A stretch of DNA of 64,000 nt from Balneola sp. (lineage in GTDB: Bacteria > Bacteroidota > Rhodothermia > Balneolales > Balneolaceae). Where the stretch lies: assembly GCA_017640785.1 (NCBI GenBank), contig JAEPPZ010000003.1, positions 51,899-115,898 on the forward strand. The letters are read 5' to 3'. The position numbers and the translations under genes are program-made. Below the pieces are notes generated by a model. That model was given only the letters and a program-made list of their open reading frames with translations, did not search any database and was not told the DNA's origin. Positions 53,685 to 62,967 of the stretch are shown here, one piece after another (position 1 is the first letter of the stretch; the number at the start of each line of letters is the position of its first letter).

Positions 53685-55078
53685 TACGCTTTTACCTCAG
53701 GTTTCCAGTTTTTGAAAAGATCATCCACCCATATTACATCAAATCCTTTACTTTTCAATAACGAAATGGAGTAGGAAGCTCTTTGTCCACTGGCGCAATG
53801 AACGGCTATCGTTTTATCCTGAGGAATTTTATCCAGATTTGCAGCCAATCGGGTATGTGCAATATTGATCGATCCGGGAATATGTCCCGTTGAATACTCC
53901 GTTGCCTTCCTTACGTCCAGCACTTGAATATTACCATTATTCATCTGCTTTGATAATCCTTCAAAATCTGTTGAATTGGTAGATTCTATTTCACCGTTCC
54001 AGCTTTCAAGGTCGTTATACGTTGCAAACCCTATGCATTTATCTAAGCCTACATTAGCCAGATCATTGACAGCTTCCTGAAGATTATCCTGATCTATGAT
54101 GAGGTAAAATTCATCCTCTCCATCAAGAAAAGAACCGGCTATTGTATTAAAGTTTTTATCAAAAGAAGCCATTATCGAGCCTTCAAGATGAGAACTTGCA
54201 AAATCATGCTTAGCTCTTGTATCAACTACAGTGATGTCGTTGTCAACCATTTCCTGAATACTTACTTTTTTCGGAAGTTCGATTGGCGACCCGATCACAG
54301 AAGGACCAACTTTATTCAGCTTTTTCATTCTCGCAAAATAAAGAGGCGGTTCAGGCTGTCCGTCAAGAATAAAGTCCACAAATGATTCTTCATCTTTAGC
54401 TGCTTTAAATGCAGGACTGAAACGAGTTTCATATCCAACTGTAGATTCGGGAACTGCTCCCAACGCTTTACCGCAGGCGCTTCCTGAGCCATGAGCGGGC
54501 CACACTTGTAAGTATTCCGGAAGCTCTTTGAATTTTTCGACCGACTTATACAGTGTTTGTGCAGACGGTTTCATATTTCCTTTTTCACCGGCTGCAGTTT
54601 CTAAAAGATCCGGACGACCGACATCACCAACAAAAACAAAATCACCGGTTAAAATACCCATAGGCTCATCAGTAAGTGCGCCATCTGTTACCAAAAAACT
54701 GATTGATTCCGGTGTATGTCCCGGAGTATGAATAACATCAAATTTAATATTACCAATACTGAATGAATCTCCGTTCTTAACGAGCTCATAGTTATATTCA
54801 CTTCCGTTCAGCCATTCGTATTTCCAGTCTTTATCTCCTTCATCAGAGGCGATAATTTTTACTCCTTTTTCAGCAAATTCTCTTAAACCGGAAACATAGT
54901 CTGCATGAATGTGTGTATCAGTAGCATGGGTGATCTTCAGTCCTTCTGAGGATGTAATTTCCTGATACTGATCTATATCTCTCATCGGATCAATTACAAT
55001 CGCTTCTCCATTCTTCTGGCATCCGATTATATACGCATACTGTGCTAACTTTTTGTCAAATACTTGTTTGAAATACAT
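53684..55078 (-). CDS. MBL-fold persulfide dioxygenase-like protein with two rhodanese domains
   Basis: The 464-residue protein has an N-terminal metallo-beta-lactamase domain of the ETHE1 type (ATDTHIHADYVSG, HTPGHTPES, GDFVFVGDVGRPDLLE), then two rhodanese domains. The first has no cysteine at the active-site loop (only VGLDKCIGF nearby) and is probably inactive. The second has AVHCASGQRAS (Cys428). Related CstB-like enzymes oxidise glutathione or low-molecular-weight persulfides to sulfite or thiosulfate. It is the core of the operon. Confidence 0.9.
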   Translation of the reverse strand: MYFKQVFDKKLAQYAYIIGCQKNGEAIVIDPMRDIDQYQEITSSEGLKITHATDTHIHADYVSGLREFAEKGVKIIASDEGDKDWKYEWLNGSEYNYELVKNGDSFSIGNIKFDVIHTPGHTPESISFLVTDGALTDEPMGILTGDFVFVGDVGRPDLLETAAGEKGNMKPSAQTLYKSVEKFKELPEYLQVWPAHGSGSACGKALGAVPESTVGYETRFSPAFKAAKDEESFVDFILDGQPEPPLYFARMKKLNKVGPSVIGSPIELPKKVSIQEMVDNDITVVDTRAKHDFASSHLEGSIMASFDKNFNTIAGSFLDGEDEFYLIIDQDNLQEAVNDLANVGLDKCIGFATYNDLESWNGEIESTNSTDFEGLSKQMNNGNIQVLDVRKATEYSTGHIPGSINIAHTRLAANLDKIPQDKTIAVHCASGQRASYSISLLKSKGFDVIWVDDLFKNWKPEVKA

Positions 55079-55100
55079 AATTCTGTTGTTTAAAGATTAA

Positions 55101-55520
55101 TTAATGAGGAAGTGACGGTCTGATCTTTCCATAAACCCAAGTACCTGCCAAAGCGCTTAAGATTGGAACGATCATAATGCTGTATCCGGCTCCTGCAAGT
55201 GAAAACAAAGGCCCGGGACAAGCTCCCGTCAAAGCCCAACCAAATCCGAATAGTGTACCTCCTACAATATATCTGGTAACTTGTTTTGGATCTTTTGGCG
55301 AAATCGTAATTGCATTCCCTTCCATATCTTTGATGTTCTTTCTCTTTATAATTTGGATGGAGATCATAGCTATTACAACTCCCAATCCGATTATACCGTA
55401 CATGTGGAATGAGTCAAACCGAAACATTTCCTGAATTCTGAACCAGGATACTACTTCAGATTTGATCAATACGATTCCAAAAAAAATTCCTGCTAGTAAA
55501 TATTTTATATAATTCTTCAT
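55101..55520 (-). CDS. YeeE/YedE (DUF6691) half-transporter
   Basis: The 139-residue protein has about four membrane helices and the YeeE motif WALTGACPGPLFSLAGAGYS, in which the cysteine is the proposed sulfur-relay residue. It is the shorter partner of a two-gene YeeE/YedE pair that together equal one full-length transporter. It is likely to move thiosulfate or sulfane sulfur across the inner membrane. Confidence 0.85.
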   Translation of the reverse strand: MKNYIKYLLAGIFFGIVLIKSEVVSWFRIQEMFRFDSFHMYGIIGLGVVIAMISIQIIKRKNIKDMEGNAITISPKDPKQVTRYIVGGTLFGFGWALTGACPGPLFSLAGAGYSIMIVPILSALAGTWVYGKIRPSLPH

Positions 55521-55532
55521 GTCTTAGTTCGA

Positions 55533-56099
55533 TTAAAATATAAATGGGTAGATGATATAAGTGATAAACAATCCACCGGCAAAGAAACCTATAACTGCCA
55601 GTAATGATGCCAATTGCAGATCAGCAAGTCCAGTTATTGCATGACCTGATGTACAACCACCAGCGTAACGGGCACCGAATCCCACTAAAAAACCACCGAC
55701 TATCATCAAGATAATACCCTGAGTACTTGCTACATTTTCCCAGTTAAAAACATCAGAGGGCAGCATTCCGGAAAAATCAGAAATTCCCAAAGCTTTTAAG
55801 TCTGTGATGGTTTGTGCAGAAATCTTGATTGGATCGGGATTACTTAAAAGCCATCCTCCAATAAAACCTCCCAAAATGGTTCCTGCTACAAATACCAGAT
55901 TCCATTTTCCTGATTTTTTCCAGTCGTATTTGAAAAACTCGATATCTCCGGGTACACAAGCTGCACAAGCGTGTCGTAAATTCGCAGAGACCCCAAAAAG
56001 TTTCCCTCCCGCTATTAATAAGATTGGTACTATTAACCCGATCAAAGGTCCGGCCACGTACCACGGCCATGGTTGTCTTAAAAATTCTATTAATTCCAT
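55533..56099 (-). CDS. YeeE/YedE half-transporter, larger partner
   Basis: The 188-residue protein has about five membrane helices, an early LRHACAACVPGDIEFF with three cysteines, and GFGARYAGGCTSGHAITGLA, the TsuA-type thiosulfate-channel signature. It begins 57 bp downstream of a 16-bp palindrome that may be the operator of the adjacent Crp/Fnr regulator. It is 12 bp from its partner gene. Confidence 0.87.
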   Translation of the reverse strand: MELIEFLRQPWPWYVAGPLIGLIVPILLIAGGKLFGVSANLRHACAACVPGDIEFFKYDWKKSGKWNLVFVAGTILGGFIGGWLLSNPDPIKISAQTITDLKALGISDFSGMLPSDVFNWENVASTQGIILMIVGGFLVGFGARYAGGCTSGHAITGLADLQLASLLAVIGFFAGGLFITYIIYPFIF

Positions 56100-56154
56100 T
56101 GTTTGAATATCTTTTTGTTATGGAAATAAGATCCACAAATAAACAACCACACTC

Positions 56155-56170
56155 TGTAACATTAGTTACA
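56155..56170. promoter_or_regulatory. Candidate Crp/Fnr-family operator
   Basis: TGTAACATTAGTTACA is a perfect palindrome (TGTAAC-N4-GTTACA), fitting the half-site size and spacing of Crp/Fnr-family operators; it also contains GTA-N8-TAC. It sits in the 115-bp gap after the regulator gene and before the YeeE gene, about 57 bp from the latter's start. Confidence 0.55.
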
Positions 56171-56214
56171 AACAATGAGATTAATGATAATTGTTTTAGA
56201 GAGGCGCTTTGAGG

Positions 56215-56862
56215 TTAAAGAATGGAAATCCGGTTTCTCTCCAATTCTATTTTCCCTTCATTTTCCAGTTGTTTTAAAAGACGGGATACAACAACTCTGG
56301 AAGTATTTAAATGTTGAGCAATTTGCTCGTGAGACATATTGATCTCGTACGATTTCGTTGCCTGTTTTTTGTCTAACAGATATTTGTACAGTCGCTCATA
56401 CAAATTAAGAAATGTTATGCTGTCGATGGTTTCAAGTAATTCATCAAAACGAGTTTGATAGGAGCTGAACACATATTTTCTGAAAGATCTGTAGTTCTGT
56501 ATCCATTCATCCATATAGTTCATAGGAATCATCCAAAGAACAGAATTATCTTCAGCCGTTACTTTGAAATCATTTCTTTTGCCTTCAATACAACACGCCA
56601 GCGACATCGCACAAGTTTCTCCTCCTTCTAAATAATAAAGGAGTATTTCATTGGCTTCTTCGTCTTGCCTGACCACGCTTAGTAATCCTTCAAGCACAAT
56701 TGGCATATGCATGGAAGTACTTCCGGGAGTTATGATCAGTTCTCCGGAACGGGCTGTTTTAGGAAAACCCACTTTTTGGATTTCCTGTATCAGTTCATCC
56801 TCTATTCCCGCTTCAGATAATATTGATTTAAGACTTTCTTGCACGGAGTTATTTACTTCCAA
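56215..56862 (-). CDS. Crp/Fnr family transcriptional regulator with cysteine-rich loop
   Basis: The 215-residue protein has an N-terminal cyclic-nucleotide-binding-like beta-roll and a C-terminal winged helix (MSHEQIAQHLNTSRVVVSRL, recognition helix). The loop GGETCAMSLACCIEGKRNDF has Cys84, Cys90 and Cys91, which could sense persulfides or metals. It lacks the Fnr N-terminal Fe-S cysteines and the usual cAMP-binding Arg/Ser set. Placed between trxB and the sulfur genes, it is the likely operon regulator. It overlaps trxB by 10 bp. Confidence 0.87.
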   Translation of the reverse strand: MEVNNSVQESLKSILSEAGIEDELIQEIQKVGFPKTARSGELIITPGSTSMHMPIVLEGLLSVVRQDEEANEILLYYLEGGETCAMSLACCIEGKRNDFKVTAEDNSVLWMIPMNYMDEWIQNYRSFRKYVFSSYQTRFDELLETIDSITFLNLYERLYKYLLDKKQATKSYEINMSHEQIAQHLNTSRVVVSRLLKQLENEGKIELERNRISIL

Positions 56863-57830
56863 TGCTCTTCGGCAATAGCTTCTTTGCTGAGTTCATTACT
56901 TAAATAATGTTCTGCATCTAATGCTGCTTTACATCCTGTGCCCGCAGCAGTTACAGCTTGGCGGTAAAATGAATCCATAGCGTCACCGCATGCAAATATT
57001 CCCGGGAGATCTGTTTTGGTTGATTGTCCTTTGGTTTGGATATATCCAACATCATCCATAGTAAGAACGCCTTTAAAAAGATCTGTATTTGGCTTGTGAC
57101 CAATCGCAATAAATACACCTGTTACATCATCCAGTGTAGTAATTTCACCGGTATTTCTGTTTTTGATGTTTACACCTTCCACAACTTGCTCACCTAAAAC
57201 TTCTTCTACTTCACTGTCCCACATGAACTCGATCTTCTCATTTTCGAAAGCTCGTGCTTGCATAGCTTTAGATGCACGTAGTTCATCTCTTCTGTGAACA
57301 ACGGTTACTTTGCTGGCAAACTTAGTAAGGAATGTGGCTTCTTCCATCGCTGTATCTCCACCACCAACAATAATTACATGCTGATTTCGAAAAAAAGCTC
57401 CATCACAAGTTGCACAAGCAGAAACACCTTTTCCTCTTAGTCTGGTTTCGCTTTCCAAACCAAGCCACATTGCAGAGGCTCCTGTAGAAATGATAATGGT
57501 ATGTGCTTTTATTTCTGTCTTTTCATCGACTACCATTTTGTATGGGCGCGACTCGAAATCAATTTCCGTTACATATCCATAACGACAATCTGCTCCGAAT
57601 TTAGTAGCCTGTTGACGAAAATCATCCATCATTTGAGGTCCCATCACTCCATCAGGGTAACCCGGAAAATTTTCTACATCAGTAGTAGTCATCAGCTGTC
57701 CGCCCGGCTCCGGTCCTTCAAATACTAAAGGGCTTAGATCTGCTCTTGCAGCATAAAGCGCTGCTGTTAATCCTGCCGGTCCACTACCAACTATAACTAC
57801 TTGAAATGTTTTACCTGCGATGTCTTCCAT
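56853..57830 (-). CDS. trxB: Thioredoxin-disulfide reductase
   Basis: The 325-residue protein has FAD fold VVIVGSGPAGLTAALYAARA, active-site SACATCDGAFF (Cys139, Cys142), NADPH fold VIIVGGGDTAMEEA and C-terminal GIFACGDAMDSFYRQAVTAA. It reduces thioredoxin with NADPH. As the first gene of the minus-strand sulfur operon it could supply electrons for persulfide reduction. It overlaps the regulator gene by 10 bp. Confidence 0.95.
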   Translation of the reverse strand: MEDIAGKTFQVVIVGSGPAGLTAALYAARADLSPLVFEGPEPGGQLMTTTDVENFPGYPDGVMGPQMMDDFRQQATKFGADCRYGYVTEIDFESRPYKMVVDEKTEIKAHTIIISTGASAMWLGLESETRLRGKGVSACATCDGAFFRNQHVIIVGGGDTAMEEATFLTKFASKVTVVHRRDELRASKAMQARAFENEKIEFMWDSEVEEVLGEQVVEGVNIKNRNTGEITTLDDVTGVFIAIGHKPNTDLFKGVLTMDDVGYIQTKGQSTKTDLPGIFACGDAMDSFYRQAVTAAGTGCKAALDAEHYLSNELSKEAIAEEHWK

Positions 57831-57984
57831 GTGAATCTCTTAAATTTTTATGATGCCAAAAAGTACAAAAATTAAGAATATGTATTACTCGAATATATCT
57901 ATATACCTTATAGTCAGAATAAAAACTGGATTCCTAATCTAGATATGGAATAGTGTATTAGCGTACAAGATCACCCATAGTAAT

Positions 57985-58005
57985 AAGAGTGCCCATATCA
58001 CTCTT
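57985..58005 (-). terminator. Hairpin downstream of the lipoprotein gene
   Basis: AAGAGTG and CACTCTT form a 7-bp stem with a 7-nt loop, 15 bp after the stop of the minus-strand lipoprotein gene at 58020. It is T-rich on both sides. Confidence 0.45.
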
Positions 58006-58019
58006 TTCAATCTTGCGCA

Positions 58020-58442
58020 TTAGTTACAAACCGGTTCAAATGAATCTTTTGTGCGAGTAGAAATTTGATATATATCTTTTGGTTCGAAGCTAGGTACTCC
58101 ACTCACCCATAATTCATCTGATTCTCTTTTTATAAAAGCTGAAGAATTAAAAAACTCTCCGCCCGAAATTTCTTGTACAAAATACCCACCTGCTTCACTT
58201 ATGGCAATAAGTTTAGCCTTTTCTGTTGCGTAGCATTCATCATCAAAAGTATAGGTATTCGTCACTTCCACATCTATAGCGAAAAACTCCATGTAGATAT
58301 TGGTTGAATCATCTTCAGTTAGTTCCCATATCACATTTCGAAAATCATTCGGAAATACTACCGGATCTGAACTGTTGTCACATGAAGTATTAAAAGCTAA
58401 TACTAATATAATTACTATAATTAAGTTATAAGATCTCATCAT
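58020..58442 (-). CDS. Lipoprotein of unknown function
   Basis: I use the ATG at 58442, which gives a clean type II signal: MMRSYNLIIVIILVLAFNTS then C|DN. An upstream ATG at 58490 would add 16 polar residues (SLSNRSSSRKF...) and hide the signal. The mature part (~120 residues) is beta-prone, with three cysteines and no known motif. It is monocistronic, divergent from the transhydrogenase operon. Confidence 0.6.
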   Translation of the reverse strand: MMRSYNLIIVIILVLAFNTSCDNSSDPVVFPNDFRNVIWELTEDDSTNIYMEFFAIDVEVTNTYTFDDECYATEKAKLIAISEAGGYFVQEISGGEFFNSSAFIKRESDELWVSGVPSFEPKDIYQISTRTKDSFEPVCN

Positions 58443-58656
58443 TTTTGAGATATGAAATTTTCTACTGCTACTTCTGTTGCTCAACGACAATTAATGCTTC
58501 TAAAGTATACAACTTTTTGTCACCTGTCCACTCAATGATATAAAAGTTGATATATGCCACTCAAGCAGAGTAAAAAGTATAACTAGTATTACAAATCATA
58601 TTTATAATTCCATTACCTAGAAATTCATAACCCTTAAAAAAGCTCATTATAACTTA

Positions 58657-58685
58657 TTGGCACTAACATTCTATTTTACTATGTT
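58657..58685 (+). promoter_or_regulatory. Candidate promoter of the transhydrogenase operon
   Basis: TTGGCA (58657-58662), an exact 17-bp spacer and TATGTT (58680-58685), 23 bp before the TTG start of the first gene. The Shine-Dalgarno GGAGGG (58698-58703) lies between. Confidence 0.45.
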
Positions 58686-58708
58686 CTAATACCTAACGGA
58701 GGGAATAA

Positions 58709-59833
58709 TTGATTATAGCAGTACTTAAAGAAACTTCAGAACATGAGAAAAGAGTAGCTCTTTCACCTGAAGTAGTTCGTCAACTTAATAATGAAGACCT
58801 TCAAATCTGGATTGAAAAAGATGCCGGTTTGCCTTCTAATTTTCGAGATAGCACTTATGAGGATGTCGGAGCTGTTATTATCGATTCTAAAGAAGAGCTG
58901 ATTTCAAAAGCGGGTATTTTACTTTCAGTACAGGCACCATCAGATGAAGACCTGAGTAAGTTAAAGAAAGGCGCTGTTCTGGTCTCTTTTATTTGGGGAC
59001 TTCAGAATCCTGAGCTGGTTTCTAGGTTATTAGAATCAGGTATTTCTGCTTTAGGAATGGATGCCATCCCGAGAATTTCCAGAGCTCAGAATATGGATGC
59101 TCTTTCTTCCATGAGCTCCATTGCCGGATACAAAGCATCCCTGATCGCAGCTAATGAACTCGACAAATATTTCCCAATGATGATGACAGCTGCGGGAACC
59201 ATCCCTCCGTCCAAAGCTCTGATTCTTGGTGCCGGAGTTGCCGGCTTGCAAGCCATTGCAACATGCAGAAAATTGGGAGCAGTTGTTGAAGCGTTTGACG
59301 TACGACCTGCAGTTAAAGAACAGGTAGAAAGTTTAGGCGCTAAATTTATCGAAGTGGAATTATCTGATCAAGAAACAGAAACCAAAGGCGGATACGCGAA
59401 AGAACTAACGGAAGATGACAAGCTCAAACAGCGTGAACTGATCCATCAGCATGCAAAAAAATCGGATATCATTATAACCACAGCATTGATTCCCGGACGA
59501 CCGGCTCCGCTTTTGATCACCAAAGAAATGGTAGCTGATATGAAGCCTGGTTCTGTAATTGTTGATCTTGCTGCTGAAAATGGAGGAAATTGCGAACTTA
59601 CGGAAGCGGGAACAACTCAAGTTGTGAATGAAGTCAAGATCGTTGGACCTATAAATCTACCAAGTCAACTGGCAAATCACGCAAGTACCCTTTATGCAAA
59701 AAATATGCTGGCTCTTTTGAATTTGCTGTTAAAAGATGGAAAGCCAAATTTCGATTTTGAAGATGAAATTCTACTAAACACAACGATAACCCACAATGGC
59801 GAAATTATTTCACCATTAATTAAGAATAATTGA
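58709..59833 (+). CDS. pntA: NAD(P) transhydrogenase subunit alpha, soluble part (PntAA)
   Basis: The 374-residue protein begins MIIAVLKETSEHEKRVALSP, as expected for the NAD(H)-binding domain I. KALILGAGVAGLQAIATCRK is the dinucleotide fold, and the RISRAQNMDALSSM loop matches the RQD-loop region. The start is a TTG at 58709, supported by GGAGGG 5 nt upstream. In this three-gene form, domain I is separate from its membrane part, which follows 58 bp downstream. The enzyme couples proton flow to NADPH formation. Confidence 0.93.
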   Translation: MIIAVLKETSEHEKRVALSPEVVRQLNNEDLQIWIEKDAGLPSNFRDSTYEDVGAVIIDSKEELISKAGILLSVQAPSDEDLSKLKKGAVLVSFIWGLQNPELVSRLLESGISALGMDAIPRISRAQNMDALSSMSSIAGYKASLIAANELDKYFPMMMTAAGTIPPSKALILGAGVAGLQAIATCRKLGAVVEAFDVRPAVKEQVESLGAKFIEVELSDQETETKGGYAKELTEDDKLKQRELIHQHAKKSDIIITTALIPGRPAPLLITKEMVADMKPGSVIVDLAAENGGNCELTEAGTTQVVNEVKIVGPINLPSQLANHASTLYAKNMLALLNLLLKDGKPNFDFEDEILLNTTITHNGEIISPLIKNN

Positions 59834-59838
59834 ATTGC

Positions 59839-59884
59839 GAATTAGGAATAGGCTGCATATTCCTAATTCAAATATTCCTAATTC
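59839..59884. repeat. Palindrome plus direct copy between pntAA and pntAB
   Basis: GAATTAGGAATA (59839-59850) and TATTCCTAATTC (59858-59869) form a perfect 12-bp stem with a 7-nt loop; TATTCCTAATTC is then repeated at 59873-59884. It fills the spacer between two genes of one enzyme and ends 7 bp before the pntAB start codon, so it could set the expression ratio. A related GGAATTAGGAATGC occurs at 23055. Confidence 0.65.
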
Positions 59885-59891
59885 ATTCAAT

Positions 59892-60182
59892 ATGTCCATA
59901 CTCATTTTTTCTTTATTCATTTTCGTTCTCGCCTGTTTTATTGGCTTTGAGTTGATCTCGAAAGTGCCTCCAACTTTGCATACCCCTTTGATGTCGGGAG
60001 CTAATGCAATTTCAGGAATCACCATTGTAGGAGCGCTTATTGTTACCGGTGGCGAAGGCGGTTTGCTTACTCAGGTTCTTGGTGTGGCGGCAATTATTTT
60101 TGCTACAATAAATGTAGTTGGCGGATTTATGGTAACCGACCGAATGCTTGAGATGTTCAAGAAAAAGGGAGATGATAAATGA
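59892..60182 (+). CDS. NAD(P) transhydrogenase subunit alpha, membrane part (PntAB)
   Basis: The 96-residue protein has three membrane helices: SILIFSLFIFVLACFIGFEL, then TPLMSGANAISGITIVGALI, the hallmark of PntA domain II, and AIIFATINVVGGFMVTDRML. The frame is open to an earlier ATG at 59835, but those 19 residues are encoded by the palindromic spacer and look non-coding, so I choose 59892. The stop overlaps pntB by 4 bp (ATGA). Confidence 0.92.
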   Translation: MSILIFSLFIFVLACFIGFELISKVPPTLHTPLMSGANAISGITIVGALIVTGGEGGLLTQVLGVAAIIFATINVVGGFMVTDRMLEMFKKKGDDK

Positions 60183-61600
60183 GTCAGTTTCTTCCGGATT
60201 ATATCGTTACATATTTACCTGATGCGATTCAATTAATTTATCTCATCGCTACTGCATTTTTTATTCGCGGATTGAAATTGCTTGGATCTCCTGCAACTGC
60301 CCGAAAGGGAAATCAGCTTGCAGCGACAGGAATGCTGATAGGGATAATAGTTACTCTGTTTGATCAACAAATTGTTTCTTTTGAATGGATAATAGTCGGA
60401 GTTTTAACCGGAAGTTTGATCGGGATAATTTTGGCTAAAAAAGTTGCCATGACAGCCATGCCGGAACTTGTTGCTGTATTCAATGGGTTTGGTGGAGGAG
60501 CATCAGCTTTAGTGGCCTGGGGAGAACTCAGTAAATTTGCTGATCCGATTGTAATGGAAGCTTCAGGTCTGGTTACAACCGGACTTAGTATTTTCATTGG
60601 TTCTCTGACATTGACAGGAAGTTTTGTGGCTTTTGGAAAACTGAAAGGATTCATTTCAGGAAACGCAATTACTTTCCCGGGATTGAATTTCATCAACATT
60701 GCTTCCATGATTGGTGTTGTAGCCTTGATCGGTGTTTTTACTTATGATCCAACAAATCAAACGGTATTCTGGATCATTTTAGGATTGTCGCTATTGATAG
60801 GAATCACTTCTGTTATCCCTATTGGCGGAGCCGATATGCCTGTAGTGATCTCATTATTGAATTCTTACTCCGGACTTGCCGCTTCTATGGCTGGTTTTGT
60901 ACTCGGTAACAATTTGCTCATCGTTTCCGGTGCATTGGTTGGAGCTGCCGGATTGATTCTAACTCAGATCATGTGTAAAGCGATGAATCGCTCTTTATTC
61001 AATGTAGTATTCGGGAGTTTTGGTGGAGATTCTTCTTCAGGACAAGATTCGGGATCAGGTGGAGACAAAACAGTTCGTGAAACTTCTGCTACGGATCTCG
61101 CCATTCAGGTTGCATACGCCTCTAAAGTTGTAATTGTACCCGGCTATGGATTGGCCGTTGCTCAGGCTCAGCATATCATAAAAGAAGTAGCTACTAAACT
61201 AGAAGAACGTGGAGTACAGGTGAAATATGGAATTCATCCTGTTGCGGGAAGAATGCCAGGACATATGAATGTATTGCTGGCTGAAGCAGATGTTCCGTAT
61301 GATCAATTGTATGATATGGATCAGATCAATCCTGAATTTGCATCTACGGATGTTGTGTTGGTGATCGGGGCAAATGATGTGGTCAACCCAATGGCAAAAA
61401 CTTCTCCCGGAAGTCCGATTTACGGGATGCCCATTCTGAATGTGGATGAAGCCAAGCGAACCATCGTCTTTAAGCGAAGTTTGAGTTTCGGCTATGCCGG
61501 AATTGATAATCCATTATTCTATACCGAAAAAAATCAGATGTTCTTTGGGGATGCAAAGAAAAGCCTGCAAGCTTTGAATGAGGCGCTTAATGATGTTTGA
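60179..61600 (+). CDS. pntB: NAD(P) transhydrogenase subunit beta
   Basis: The 473-residue protein has an N-terminal membrane domain of about nine helices (NGFGGGASALVAWGEL) and a C-terminal NADP(H)-binding domain III from ~310: VIVPGYGLAVAQAQ, IHPVAGRMPGHMNVLLAEA, VLVIGANDVVNPMA and FKRSLSFGYAGIDNPLF. All proton-translocation and NADP motifs look intact. It is co-transcribed with the two alpha genes and convergent with the MFS gene. Confidence 0.95.
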   Translation: MSQFLPDYIVTYLPDAIQLIYLIATAFFIRGLKLLGSPATARKGNQLAATGMLIGIIVTLFDQQIVSFEWIIVGVLTGSLIGIILAKKVAMTAMPELVAVFNGFGGGASALVAWGELSKFADPIVMEASGLVTTGLSIFIGSLTLTGSFVAFGKLKGFISGNAITFPGLNFINIASMIGVVALIGVFTYDPTNQTVFWIILGLSLLIGITSVIPIGGADMPVVISLLNSYSGLAASMAGFVLGNNLLIVSGALVGAAGLILTQIMCKAMNRSLFNVVFGSFGGDSSSGQDSGSGGDKTVRETSATDLAIQVAYASKVVIVPGYGLAVAQAQHIIKEVATKLEERGVQVKYGIHPVAGRMPGHMNVLLAEADVPYDQLYDMDQINPEFASTDVVLVIGANDVVNPMAKTSPGSPIYGMPILNVDEAKRTIVFKRSLSFGYAGIDNPLFYTEKNQMFFGDAKKSLQALNEALNDV

Positions 61601-61631
61601 TCACTGATTTCGCTGATTCTTATAGATGCTA

Positions 61632-62885
61632 CTAAATTTTATCGGCATTGTAGCTTTTCATCGCCTTTAAAAAGCAGGCTGTAGCCAGTATTCCGCACAC
61701 AAGAAACACAGAAAACATGGCTTGAGATGGTCCTTTTGATCCGGTAAAAATATTATCCATCAACCAACCCGTTACCGGTGGACCGATTCCAAATCCAACT
61801 ATACTTACCACAAACAGATAAACAGATCCGGCAACACCGCGCATTTTCGATCCCACAAAATCCTGAATCAAAGCCGCAGCTACTCCGTTGTAGGATGACG
61901 AAATTACGTTGGCTATTCCGATCAATATTAATCCCATTAGAGCAGTTTCAGCGAATAACCCGAAAAAATAAAATGGCAATCCTCCGAGTGCTGCTACAAT
62001 CCCGGAAATAAATCTCTTTTCTTCACCGAATTTCAATGCCAACTTATCAGCCATCCAGCCGGAAAGATTTACGCTGACTCCGGTTGCAAACATAAACCAA
62101 CCATAACTACTGATCAGTTTAGAGGACTCAAATACATCCGTTAATATGGTTCCGATAAAAGCCAAAATGGAATATCCGCTTAGCGCCAACAATGAAAATC
62201 CCATCAGGTGATAACGAACGGTTGGCTTTTTCAGAATAAATGAGAGTACTTCAAAAAAGCTTTGATCTGAAGACTCTGAATTTATCGTCGTTTCTCTGGA
62301 TGGTTCTTTCAACAAAAAGTATCCGAGAACTGCTAGCCCAACTCCAGGTAAACCAACTGATTTTAATGCAATCCGCCAGTCGTAATTCTCAGCAATGGTT
62401 CCTCCTATCAAAAAAGAAAGTCCCACGCCAATAAAGATTCCTGAGGCGTACACCGAAAAAACTCTGGCTCGGTGCTTTGGCTTAAAATAATCTGCTAAGA
62501 GCGAATACACCGATGGACTTAATGCGGATTGACTAACTCCAATTGCAAATCTTGCAGAAACAAGGAAGGCAAAGGAGTTTGCAAAACCGCTCGCAAAGGT
62601 CATCATACTCCATATGAACAATCCGGATAGGATTATATACTTTCTTGAAAAGCGGTCTGCCATCCTTCCCATAAAAATTCCACAGAAAGCGTAAACCAAA
62701 GAAAAAGCAGGACCGTAAAGAACACCTACTTGGGTATTCGTAAAGTTCAGATCCACTCTTATCTGTGATGCAAGCACCGCAATGATCTGTCTGTCAACAA
62801 AACTACAAATATAGATCAGCATAAGTGTAAGCAGAGCTACTAATGCGTAAATATCAGGACGATTATTTTTACCGGAAAAATTCAT
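61632..62885 (-). CDS. MFS transporter (spinster-like)
   Basis: The 417-residue protein has 12 membrane helices. The start region YICSFVDRQIIAVLASQIRV and the loop GRMADRFSRKYIILSG (MFS motif A) resemble spinster-like/Spns carriers in bacteria. A second motif-A-like loop, GWMADKLALKFGEEKRF, opens the second half. The substrate is unknown. It is monocistronic, convergent with pntB and divergent from nth. Confidence 0.88.
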   Translation of the reverse strand: MNFSGKNNRPDIYALVALLTLMLIYICSFVDRQIIAVLASQIRVDLNFTNTQVGVLYGPAFSLVYAFCGIFMGRMADRFSRKYIILSGLFIWSMMTFASGFANSFAFLVSARFAIGVSQSALSPSVYSLLADYFKPKHRARVFSVYASGIFIGVGLSFLIGGTIAENYDWRIALKSVGLPGVGLAVLGYFLLKEPSRETTINSESSDQSFFEVLSFILKKPTVRYHLMGFSLLALSGYSILAFIGTILTDVFESSKLISSYGWFMFATGVSVNLSGWMADKLALKFGEEKRFISGIVAALGGLPFYFFGLFAETALMGLILIGIANVISSSYNGVAAALIQDFVGSKMRGVAGSVYLFVVSIVGFGIGPPVTGWLMDNIFTGSKGPSQAMFSVFLVCGILATACFLKAMKSYNADKI

Positions 62886-62967
62886 GGCGGGAATTTAGAA
62901 ACTATATTTCACATAAGTTCCTTATCTATGGTACAATCTTTATGTTTAGAAAAAGAAAATTCTATTT

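Noticed and set aside
59835..59891. 19-residue N-terminal extension of PntAB from an upstream ATG
   Set aside because: The codons come from the palindromic spacer (RIRNRLHIPNSNIPNS), and the family start fits ATG 59892.
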